Both the position numbers and the translations under genes were made by a program. Below are positions 7,767-15,281 of a DNA stretch of 45,601 bases, piece after piece. The DNA is from an uncultured Collinsella sp. (GTDB lineage: Bacteria; Actinomycetota; Coriobacteriia; Coriobacteriales; Coriobacteriaceae). The stretch is from NCBI GenBank assembly GCA_900545745.1, contig URAD01000014.1, positions 1 through 45,601 on the forward strand, in the 5' to 3' direction. The notes beneath the pieces were generated by a model that searched no databases, was not told where the DNA came from, and saw only the letters and a program-made list of their open reading frames with translations. Numbering within the stretch: position 1 is the first letter of the stretch; each line of letters starts with the position of its first letter.

Positions 7767-8894
7767 ATGATCAATCGCAAGGCCATCGGTTATATCACCG
7801 CTAACTACTCTTCGACCTACGGCAGCGTGCTGCTCAAGGACCGCCCTATCGCGTCCGTTCCGTTTTTGGGCCGCTACCGCCTGATCGACTTCCCGCTGTC
7901 CAACATGATGAATGCCGGCATTAAGACCGTTGGCGTCGTCATGCCGGGCAACTACCGCTCGCTGATTGACCACGTGGGCTCGGGCAAGGACTGGGGCCTG
8001 GACCGCAAGAAGGGCGGTCTGTTCATGGTGCCCGGCAACGCGTATGGCACCACCAAGGGCGGCATGCGCTTCCTGCTGCGCGATATCATCTCCAACAAGA
8101 CGCTGTTCCAGCGCTCGGACAAGCCCTACGTCGTGATGATGGGCACCAACATCATCTTTAACATGGACCTCAACACCATCATCGACGCGCACGAGAACTC
8201 CGGTGCCCAGATGACCGTGGTGTACTGCAAGGCCACGCGCAACGTCGACGACGAGACCAAACTCGAGATTAACGAGAACGGCCGCCTGACGGGTGTGAGC
8301 GCCGGCGTCGTGTACGGCGACAACGCCTCTATGGACTGCTGCATCGTCAACCGCGAGACGCTGCTCGAGATCATCGACCACTACCAGGCCGCCGACTATC
8401 TTGACCTGCTCGAGGCACTCCAGGGCGACTTTGGCAACATCGACGTGTGCAGCTACGAATACAAGGGCGAGGTCGTGGGCGTGTTTAGCGAGAAGTCGCT
8501 GTATCGTCGCAGCATGGACCTGCTCGACCAGACCGTGGCCGACCAGCTCTTCGATCCCGAGCGCCCGATCCTGACCAAGGCTCACGACGTGCCGCCTTCG
8601 CGCTATGCGACCGGCAGTCACGCCTGCAACTCGATCATCTCGGCCGGTTGCATCATCAAGGGCACCGTGCGTAACTCGATCCTGTCGCGCGGCGTCGTGG
8701 TCGAGGAAGGCGCTTCGGTGACCAACTCGATCATCAACCAGAGCTGCATCATCAAGAGCGGCGCCCGCGTCGAGAATGCCATTCTGGACAAGAACAACGT
8801 GGTTCCCACCAACACCGAGCTTCGCGGCACGCCCGAGAACATCCTGGTGCTGGGCAAGGCTCCGTTAACTTCCGACACCACCATCGTACGTTAA
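7767..8894 (+). CDS. glgD: Glucose-1-phosphate adenylyltransferase-like regulatory subunit
   Basis: Paralog of GlgC, 375 residues from the ATG at 7767 (AAGGGGGAAT upstream). It keeps the fold (LGRYRLIDFPLSNMMNAGI, then beta-helix repeats such as SIISAGCIIKG) but has lost the glycine-rich GGxGxRL nucleotide loop; the equivalent position reads TANYSSTYGSVLL. This is the standard GlgD signature: a non-catalytic or weakly catalytic partner that raises GlgC activity. The gene is separated from glgC by four bases, so the two are surely cotranscribed. Confidence 0.93.
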   Translation: MINRKAIGYITANYSSTYGSVLLKDRPIASVPFLGRYRLIDFPLSNMMNAGIKTVGVVMPGNYRSLIDHVGSGKDWGLDRKKGGLFMVPGNAYGTTKGGMRFLLRDIISNKTLFQRSDKPYVVMMGTNIIFNMDLNTIIDAHENSGAQMTVVYCKATRNVDDETKLEINENGRLTGVSAGVVYGDNASMDCCIVNRETLLEIIDHYQAADYLDLLEALQGDFGNIDVCSYEYKGEVVGVFSEKSLYRRSMDLLDQTVADQLFDPERPILTKAHDVPPSRYATGSHACNSIISAGCIIKGTVRNSILSRGVVVEEGASVTNSIINQSCIIKSGARVENAILDKNNVVPTNTELRGTPENILVLGKAPLTSDTTIVR

Positions 8895-8896
8895 CG

Positions 8897-8959
8897 TTGA
8901 CACCGCAACATCGCTCGTAACATGTAGAATAGCCGCCCGGTTAGCGCCAGGCGGCTATT
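8897..8959 (+). promoter_or_regulatory. glgD-glgA gap: -35-like box and 10-bp hairpin
   Basis: A perfect TTGACA occurs at 8897-8902, but no good -10 sits at the ideal distance (TAACAT at 8918 gives a 15-base spacer, TAGAAT at 8925 gives 22). It is followed by a perfect stem of AATAGCCGCC (8928-8937) and GGCGGCTATT (8950-8959) with a 12-base loop and no T-run. The hairpin ends 25 bases before the glgA start. It could be a weak terminator, an attenuator, or a stabilising structure at the 5' end of a glgA transcript. Confidence 0.35.
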
Positions 8960-8984
8960 CTCGAATTGGAACATGGGAGACAAT

Positions 8985-11300
8985 ATGGCAGATTCCAGCA
9001 AAAAGATGCAGATCGTGTTTGCCTCGGCCGAGTGCGCACCGTTTGTTAAGACCGGTGGCCTGGGCGACGTGGCGGGCTCGCTGCCTGCGGCACTCGTGCG
9101 CGCCGGCGCCGAGGTCATCGTGATGGTGCCCAAGTACACCACCATCAAGGACGAATACAAGGCGCAAATGGAGCACTTTGCCGACTTTTACGTGAGCCTG
9201 GGCTGGCGCAATGAGTACTGCGGGCTGGAGAAGCTCGAGCGCGACGGCGTCACCTATATGTTCGTGGACAACGAGCGCTACTTTGCGCGCGACTATCCGT
9301 ACGGCTTCTTTGACGACGGCGAACGCTTTGCGTTCTTCTCCAAGGCCATCACCGAAAGCCTGCAGCACCTGCCGGCCGGTTTTGAGTGCGACATCCTGCA
9401 CTGCAACGACTGGCAGACGGCGCTGGCGCCCGTGTTCTTGCGCGAGTTCTACCAGGGCCTGCCGCTGTACGACCGCGTCAAGACCGTGTTCTCGATCCAC
9501 AACGTGGCGTTCCAGGGCCAGTTTAGCGACACCGTGATGGAGGACATCCTAGGTGTGGCGCATATTCCGGCGGCAGCTACGCAGTTGCGTTGCGACGCCT
9601 GCAGTATCAACTACATGCTGGGCGCGCTGCACTATGCCGATGCCATCACCACGGTGAGCCCCACCTATGCGGGCGAGATCCAGACGCCCGAGTTTGGCGA
9701 GGGCCTGGACGGCGTGCTGCGCGAGCGCTCCTATGCGCTGCAGGGCATCCTCAACGGCATTGACGTGGCGGCCTTTGACCCGGCAACCGACAAGCGCATT
9801 GCCGCCAACTACACGGTTGACGACCGTTCCGGCAAGGCCGTGTGCAAGGCCAAGCTGCAGGAAGAGCTGGGCCTCGAGGTTCGCGACGACCGCCCGCTTA
9901 TGGTGATGGTCACGCGCCTGACGCGCCAGAAGGGCATGGACCTGGTCATGTACGCACTCGACCGCATCCTGTCCGGCGGCGTTCAGGTGGCCGTGCTGGG
10001 TACCGGCGACCGCGACTACGAAGACGGCCTGCGCTACTTCCAGGACAAGTACCCCGGCACCATGGCCGCGCGCATCGAATTTGACCCGGCGCTGTCGCAG
10101 CGTATGTACGCCGCCGCCGACATGTTCCTGATGCCTTCGAAGTTTGAGCCCTGCGGTCTGTCGCAGATCATCGCCATGCGCTACGGCACCCTGCCAATCG
10201 TGCGCGAGACCGGTGGCTTGAAGGACACCGTTATCCCGTATAACGAGTTTACCGGCGAGGGTACGGGCTTCTCGTTTAGCAACTTTAATGGCGACGAGAT
10301 GGGCGACGCGGTCTTCCGCGCGGCGCGCCTGTTCTGGGATAACCGCGACGCTTGGAACCAGCTGGTCACGCAGGCCATGAGCCAGGACTTTAGCTGGACG
10401 CGCTCGGCCGACAAGTATCTGGACCTGTACTTCTTTATGCACCCGGAGATTGAGAGGCCGGCGGCGGTTGCCGACGAGCCTGTGGTTGTGGCTGAGAAGA
10501 CCGCGGCCGAGCCCGAGCCCAAGGCTGAGGAGAAGCCAGTTGAGGCTGAATCTGAGGTAAAGGTTGAGGCAGCTCCCGAGGCAGAGGATAAACCGGCTGC
10601 AAAGCCTGCCGCCAAGAAGACCACGACGCACAAGACGACGGCCAAGAAGGCTACGACGACCAAGGCCGCTGCCACCAAGACCGCTGCGGCAAAGACGACT
10701 GCTGCCAAGACAACGACGACACGCAAGCGCACGACCGCCGCTGCCAAGAAGGCCGCCGGGGCCGAGGCTGCCCCCGAGGTAAAGGCCGAGACCGCCGAGG
10801 CCAAGCCGGCCGCTAAGGCTCCGGCCAAGACCGCTGTCAAGAAAACGACCGCGACCAAGAGCGCGACCAAGACCACTGCCGCCAAGAAGGCTACGGCAAC
10901 CAAGTCGACGACCGCCAAGGCCGCTGCAACGAAGGCTGCCCCCAAGGCAGCCGCAAAGCCGGCCGCCAAGGTCGAGGAGGCGTCTGCCGAGTCCAAGACG
11001 AAGGCAACCGTCGAGGCCAAGCCCGCCGCAAAGACCACCACGCGAAAGCGCACGACGACGGCCAAGAAGACCACGACCAAGACAGCCGCCCCCAAGGCAG
11101 AGGCTAAAGCCGAGGACAAGCCTGCAGTAAAGGCCGAGCCGGCACCGAAGGCCGCTGAGGTCAAGACCGCTCCGAAGGCTACGGCAAAGACCGAGCCCGC
11201 CAAGGAGGCCCCGGTCTCCCCTGCCGCTCCGGCCGAGGAAAAGGCCCCGACCAAGAAGACCTCCGTCCGCAAGGCTACGGCCACCCGCAAGCGCCGCTAG
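8985..11300 (+). CDS. glgA: Glycogen synthase (GT5) with long H1-like C-terminal tail
   Basis: Extends alpha-1,4-glucan chains from ADP-glucose. The catalytic part, about residues 1-485, shows FVKTGGLGDVAGSLP (ADP-glucose loop), HCNDWQT, VTRLTRQKG and PSKFEPCGLSQIIAMRYG, all typical of GT5 and of normal length. About 280 further residues (from roughly 10455) form a low-complexity Lys/Ala/Thr/Pro/Glu tail with T-R-K-R-T encoded at 10719-10733 and 11040-11054 and T-R-K-R-R as the last residues (11283-11297). The first part of the tail is more acidic, the rest strongly basic. The ATG at 8985 is preferred over 8973 because GGGAGA precedes it by five bases. Reading frame and codon use stay regular through the tail, so it looks expressed. 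Confidence 0.95.
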   Translation: MADSSKKMQIVFASAECAPFVKTGGLGDVAGSLPAALVRAGAEVIVMVPKYTTIKDEYKAQMEHFADFYVSLGWRNEYCGLEKLERDGVTYMFVDNERYFARDYPYGFFDDGERFAFFSKAITESLQHLPAGFECDILHCNDWQTALAPVFLREFYQGLPLYDRVKTVFSIHNVAFQGQFSDTVMEDILGVAHIPAAATQLRCDACSINYMLGALHYADAITTVSPTYAGEIQTPEFGEGLDGVLRERSYALQGILNGIDVAAFDPATDKRIAANYTVDDRSGKAVCKAKLQEELGLEVRDDRPLMVMVTRLTRQKGMDLVMYALDRILSGGVQVAVLGTGDRDYEDGLRYFQDKYPGTMAARIEFDPALSQRMYAAADMFLMPSKFEPCGLSQIIAMRYGTLPIVRETGGLKDTVIPYNEFTGEGTGFSFSNFNGDEMGDAVFRAARLFWDNRDAWNQLVTQAMSQDFSWTRSADKYLDLYFFMHPEIERPAAVADEPVVVAEKTAAEPEPKAEEKPVEAESEVKVEAAPEAEDKPAAKPAAKKTTTHKTTAKKATTTKAAATKTAAAKTTAAKTTTTRKRTTAAAKKAAGAEAAPEVKAETAEAKPAAKAPAKTAVKKTTATKSATKTTAAKKATATKSTTAKAAATKAAPKAAAKPAAKVEEASAESKTKATVEAKPAAKTTTRKRTTTAKKTTTKTAAPKAEAKAEDKPAVKAEPAPKAAEVKTAPKATAKTEPAKEAPVSPAAPAEEKAPTKKTSVRKATATRKRR

Positions 11301-11337
11301 CCCGCAGACGATCTAAAACCTAATCAAAACCCTAAAC

Positions 11338-11370
11338 AAGGGGCGCTCCAACCGGGCGCCCCTTCTCTGT
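11338..11370 (+). terminator. Rho-independent-type terminator after glgA
   Basis: The arms AAGGGGCGC (11338-11346) and GCGCCCCTT (11356-11364) pair around a 9-base loop and run into CTCTGT. It closes the glgB-to-glgA block. Confidence 0.75.
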
Positions 11371-11376
11371 AGATAG

Positions 11377-11396
11377 TTGGTAAAACGATTTTCTAG
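11377..11396. promoter_or_regulatory. Operator-like site upstream of the GH13-GH77 gene
   Basis: TTGGTAAAACGATTTT at 11377-11392 matches the site at 1427-1446 over the core TTGGTAAAACG and the following TTTT. It lies about 50 bases upstream of the possible promoter of the following gene. Recurrence at two glucan loci suggests one sugar-responsive regulator, which is inference. Confidence 0.4.
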
Positions 11397-11428
11397 GACA
11401 ACCGTTCGCCGATGGTAAACGGATGTTG

Positions 11429-11458
11429 TTTATACACCCTGTGTACAACAGATATACT
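11429..11458 (+). promoter_or_regulatory. Possible promoter with internal palindrome
   Basis: TTTATA (11429-11434) and TATACT (11453-11458) lie 18 bases apart, 62 bases before the start codon. The small palindrome TACAC-cct-GTGTA (11433-11445) lies between the two boxes, where a bound protein would block polymerase. The surrounding region is AT-rich relative to the genes. Confidence 0.45.
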
Positions 11459-11519
11459 TATATTTTGTGCGTAAAGCCCATGGCCCGCAGGCCGTGATTC
11501 TATTGAACTGGACCGTACT

Positions 11520-14500
11520 ATGAGATTGATACACAACAGTCGCCTACCGCAGTTTCGCACTCCGTTTGGCGCTGTAACCACAGGAACTACCGTTGCACTC
11601 TCGGTTATTTTGGAGGATGCCGATCCCAACCAGGCAACACTCACCCTACGTACCTGGGTCGATGAAGTCGGCGAGACTCTGATTCCGATGGAGCACGAAG
11701 GCGATGGCATTTTTACCGGCGAGCTCAAATGCACTGAACCGTGTCTTGTGTGGTACAGCTTTATATGCAATATCGAGGGCCAGCCCGAGGTTCGCCTGGG
11801 CGCGCCGCAGGGCCGCACCGGCGGCGAGGGCGTAACCTACGACTACGCCGAGGTTCCGTCCTTCCAGATTACCGTTTACAAGCACCGCGAAGTGCGTCCC
11901 GAGTGGTACGAGCGCGGCATGGTCTACCAGATCTTCCCCGATCGCTATGCCCGCGACGAAAACTGGCGCGAACGCACGCTTGCCGAAGTTGAAAAACCGC
12001 GCAAAGGAATCCAGCGCCGCATGGTCGAGGACTGGAACGAACCGCCCGAGTACGAGCGTGCCGAAGACGGCTCCATCAAGACCTGGGATTTTTACGGCGG
12101 CTCGCTCAAGGGTATCCAGAATGACCTGCCCCGCATTGCCGAGCTGGGCTTTACGGCCATCTACCTCAACCCGATCTTTGAGGCCGCGAGCAACCACCGC
12201 TACGACACGGCCGACTACACCAAGATCGACCCGATCCTGGGCACCGAGCAGGACTTTACCGAGCTGTGCCAGGCAGCCGAGAAGCTGGGCATCTCCATCA
12301 TCCTGGACGGCGTCTTCAACCACACAGGCGACGATTCGATCTACTTTAACCGCTACGGTAACTATCCCGGCGTAGGTGCGTGGCAGAGCGAGGACTCGCC
12401 GTGGCGCGATGCGTTTTACTTCCATGAGGACGGCTCGTATGACTGCTGGTGGGGCGTGGGCAACATGCCCGCCATCAATGAGAGCTCCGAACTGGTGCGC
12501 GAGCGGCTCCTGGGCAAGGACGGCGTGATCCGCAAATGGCTACGTGCCGGCGCTCATGGCTGGCGCCTAGACGTGGCCGACGAGCTTTCGGACGATTTCC
12601 TGACCGAGATCAAGAAGGCCGTGCTCGCCGAGAAGCCCGACGCGCTGCTGCTCGGCGAGGTATGGGAAGACGCCTCCAACAAGATCAGCTACGGCCATCT
12701 GCGTCGCTATCTGCAAGGCTCCGAGCTCGACTCGGCCATGGATTACCCCTTCCGCGACATGGTCATCGGCTTTTTGATGGGCTACAAAAACGCCTACCAG
12801 GCAGCCGAGGATATCGAGACCCTACGCGAGAACTATCCGCGTGAGGCCCTGTCTTGCGCGCTTAATCTGCTTTCGAGCCACGACCGACCGCGCATTATCT
12901 CGGTGCTCGGCGGCGGCCCCGACGAGTCGCAGCTGCCCGAGTGCGAGCGCAGCAAATGGCGTCTGGACGAGAACGCGATGGGCCTGGCTAAGAGCCGTTT
13001 TTGGCTCGCGACGCTCATGCAGATGACGTTCCCGGGCGTGCCCTCGATCTATTATGGCGATGAGTACGGCCTGGAGGGCCTCACCGATCCGGGCAACCGC
13101 CGCACCATGCCTAAAAAGGAGGACCTGCACGACTTCGACACGCTCGCGATCGTCAAGAATGCCTCGGCCGTGCGCCGCGCGCTGCCGTTTATGATCGACG
13201 GTGAGATCAAGGCCTTCGCGCTCAATGACGAGGTGCTGGCCTACAACCGTACCGGTAAAGACGGCGAGTCCGCGACCGTCATCATCAACCGCAGCCTGCG
13301 CAATTCGCATCGCGTGACGATCCCGGCGCTCGGCGAATGCGCGAGTGACGTGATCAGCGGTCACGAGTGTGAGATCCATAACGGTACGGTCACGCTCGAT
13401 CTGTATCCGCTGGGCTCGTCGATCATCTATCACCATGCCGAGCAGCGCCTGCAGGAGCCGCTCGATCACGGTGCGGGTGTTGTGTGCCATATCACATCGG
13501 TGCCGACCGACGACGGCAAGCCCGGCACGATCGGTGCGCCCACGCGTCGCTTTATCGACCATCTGGCCGCCATGGGCATGCGCTACTGGCAGGTTCTCCC
13601 CGTCAACCCCACGGACTTCTTCCGCTCCCCATACGCCGGTCCTTCGGCCTTTGCAGGCAATATCGACCTGCTACCCGAGAGCCACGAGGAGCTGGCCGCC
13701 GACTTTGAGACCTGGAAGGCCCGCGGCGGCGAGGATGCCGACCCGCTGTACACAGCGTTTAAACATCGCAATGCCGATTGGCTCGAGAAATACTGCGTCT
13801 ATATGGCCGTCAAAAAGTACTTTGAGGGCGAGTCGCGCCACAATTGGCCGGCAGATGTCGCTCGCTACAACGAGCATCTAATCGACGACAAGCGCTTCCA
13901 CAACGAGGCCGAGCTTCAGGCGTACATGCAGTACCGCTTTGACCTGGCCTGGTGCGAGCTCATGAACTACGCGCACAAGAAGGGTATCGAGGTTATCGGC
14001 GACATTCCTATGTACGTGTCCGACGATTCGGCAGACGCGTGGAGCGAACCCGAGAACTTCTGGCTGTCCGATACCGGCAAAGCAATCGAGATTTCCGGCG
14101 CGCCGCCCGACAACTTTGCGCCCGAGGGTCAGGTATGGGGCAACCCGACGTTCCGCTGGGACCACATGAAGCAGAACGGCTATAGCTGGTGGATGGATCG
14201 CCTGCGCCGCGCGTTCTCGCTCTACGACCGCGTGCGTCTGGATCACTTTCTGGGGTTCCACAGCTACTTTAGCATCCCCGCCGGCAAGGCCTGCGCCGAC
14301 GGTCGCTGGCTGGCGGGACCGGGCAAAGACCTGTTCCAGACTGCCTACGACGAGCTGGGTCCGCTCAACTTTATCGCCGAGGACCTGGGCTATTTGACGC
14401 CCGGTGTTCGCGCCATGGCTTCGACCTGCGGTTTCCCCGGCATGGACGTGCTGGAGTTTAGCGATTACGACGTCCGTTGCGGCGTGCACCCCACGCCAGG

Positions 14501-14816
14501 AAAGATCCTGTACACCTCAACGCACGATACGTCGACGCTGGCCGGCTGGTGTACGCGTTCCTTTGCGGGCGGCGATGAACCGAGCGGTGTTGAGGTGGCG
14601 GCCAAGCTGATGAGCGACGCGCTGGCAAGCGACGCTCCCCTGGTGATGATGCCGCTGCAGGATGTCCTGGGGCTTGGCGACGACGCGCGCATGAACGTTC
14701 CGGGCGTGGCCACGGGCAACTGGACCTGGCAGGCTAACGAGGCGAACATTGCAGCCGCCGAGGGCAAAACCGCACAGCTCCTGCGCAACAACCATAGATT
14801 CTGGGGCGAAGCGTGA
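11520..14816 (+). CDS. GH13 alpha-glucanase fused to GH77 4-alpha-glucanotransferase
   Basis: One 1098-residue polypeptide with two enzymes. Residues 1-120 form a beta-rich N-terminal domain like that of neopullulanases and cyclomaltodextrinases. A GH13 barrel follows with nucleophile Asp351 (GWRLDVADE), acid Glu380 (LGEVWED) and Asp455 (SSHDRPRI). From about residue 647 a complete GH77 (MalQ-type) domain follows, with Asp908 (RLDHFLGFH), Glu954 (IAEDLG) and Asp1003 (STHDTST). All six catalytic residues are present, so both halves should be active. The likely role is to hydrolyse and reshuffle maltodextrins or phosphorylase limit chains; no glgX-type debranching enzyme is seen here, so this protein may fill that place. 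There is no signal peptide, so it acts in the cytoplasm. The ribosome site is weak. Confidence 0.92.
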   Translation: MRLIHNSRLPQFRTPFGAVTTGTTVALSVILEDADPNQATLTLRTWVDEVGETLIPMEHEGDGIFTGELKCTEPCLVWYSFICNIEGQPEVRLGAPQGRTGGEGVTYDYAEVPSFQITVYKHREVRPEWYERGMVYQIFPDRYARDENWRERTLAEVEKPRKGIQRRMVEDWNEPPEYERAEDGSIKTWDFYGGSLKGIQNDLPRIAELGFTAIYLNPIFEAASNHRYDTADYTKIDPILGTEQDFTELCQAAEKLGISIILDGVFNHTGDDSIYFNRYGNYPGVGAWQSEDSPWRDAFYFHEDGSYDCWWGVGNMPAINESSELVRERLLGKDGVIRKWLRAGAHGWRLDVADELSDDFLTEIKKAVLAEKPDALLLGEVWEDASNKISYGHLRRYLQGSELDSAMDYPFRDMVIGFLMGYKNAYQAAEDIETLRENYPREALSCALNLLSSHDRPRIISVLGGGPDESQLPECERSKWRLDENAMGLAKSRFWLATLMQMTFPGVPSIYYGDEYGLEGLTDPGNRRTMPKKEDLHDFDTLAIVKNASAVRRALPFMIDGEIKAFALNDEVLAYNRTGKDGESATVIINRSLRNSHRVTIPALGECASDVISGHECEIHNGTVTLDLYPLGSSIIYHHAEQRLQEPLDHGAGVVCHITSVPTDDGKPGTIGAPTRRFIDHLAAMGMRYWQVLPVNPTDFFRSPYAGPSAFAGNIDLLPESHEELAADFETWKARGGEDADPLYTAFKHRNADWLEKYCVYMAVKKYFEGESRHNWPADVARYNEHLIDDKRFHNEAELQAYMQYRFDLAWCELMNYAHKKGIEVIGDIPMYVSDDSADAWSEPENFWLSDTGKAIEISGAPPDNFAPEGQVWGNPTFRWDHMKQNGYSWWMDRLRRAFSLYDRVRLDHFLGFHSYFSIPAGKACADGRWLAGPGKDLFQTAYDELGPLNFIAEDLGYLTPGVRAMASTCGFPGMDVLEFSDYDVRCGVHPTPGKILYTSTHDTSTLAGWCTRSFAGGDEPSGVEVAAKLMSDALASDAPLVMMPLQDVLGLGDDARMNVPGVATGNWTWQANEANIAAAEGKTAQLLRNNHRFWGEA

Positions 14817-14860
14817 TAAAACCCCCGATATAGGGTACAGTTACAGACGTTTGAATTTTT

Positions 14861-14886
14861 GCGGGCAGAGTAATCTGCCCGCTTTG
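14861..14886 (+). terminator. Hairpin terminator before the FmdB-like gene
   Basis: The arms GCGGGCAGA (14861-14869) and TCTGCCCGC (14874-14882) form a perfect 9-base-pair stem with a GTAA loop, followed by TTTG. It ends 19 bases before the next start codon, so it could also attenuate that gene. Confidence 0.6.
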
Positions 14887-14904
14887 TGCTGAAAAGGAAG
14901 TATT

Positions 14905-15141
14905 ATGGCGCGCTACGATTACAAGTGCTCGAGCTGCGGCAACGTGTTTGAGGTTGAGCATCCCATGTCCGAGACTCCCGAGGTCGTGTGCCCCAGCTGC
15001 GGTGCCCCGGCGGCCAAGACGTTCTCGGCCAGCGGCATTAAATTTGAGGGCAGCGGTTTCTACAACACCGACCAGCGAAGCGGCGGCTCCAGCACCAACG
15101 CCACGAGTGGCTGCTGCGCCAACTGCCCGCATAGCCACTAG
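14905..15141 (+). CDS. FmdB-type zinc-ribbon protein
   Basis: A 78-residue protein that begins MARYDYKCSSCG and continues to VVCPSCGAPAAKTFS, giving the two CxxC pairs of the FmdB/CxxC zinc-ribbon family. A Ser/Gly-rich tail holds another CCANC and ends in His. Family members are small metal-binding proteins, sometimes called putative regulators, without a settled function. AAAGGAAG lies eight bases before the ATG. It stands alone between two hairpin terminators and is convergent with rsmB. Confidence 0.85.
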   Translation: MARYDYKCSSCGNVFEVEHPMSETPEVVCPSCGAPAAKTFSASGIKFEGSGFYNTDQRSGGSSTNATSGCCANCPHSH

Positions 15142-15150
15142 GAACCAAAC

Positions 15151-15190
15151 AGCCCCGCGATCAGCATCGATCGCGGGGCTGTTTCTTTGT
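15151..15190 (+). terminator. Terminator after the FmdB-like gene
   Basis: The 12-base arms AGCCCCGCGATC (15151-15162) and GATCGCGGGGCT (15169-15180) are perfectly complementary around a 6-base loop and are followed by GTTTCTTTG. Confidence 0.85.
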
Positions 15191-15209
15191 GTCGCAGGTA
15201 GCTCTATGA

Positions 15210-15274
15210 GTTGCGGTGAAATAAGGACTGTTTGGCGGGTAGAGACCGCTATCCAATCCTTATTTCACCGCAAC
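15210..15274. repeat. 65-bp palindromic element, family A copy 1
   Basis: Perfect 18-base inverted arms, GTTGCGGTGAAATAAGGA (15210-15227) and its complement (15257-15274), enclose a 29-base spacer. A second element with the same outer arm and the same 65-base length lies at 31459-31523, with an unrelated spacer. It sits between the convergent fmdB-like and rsmB genes, seven bases from the rsmB stop. Confidence 0.8.
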
Positions 15275-15281
15275 ATAGTCA

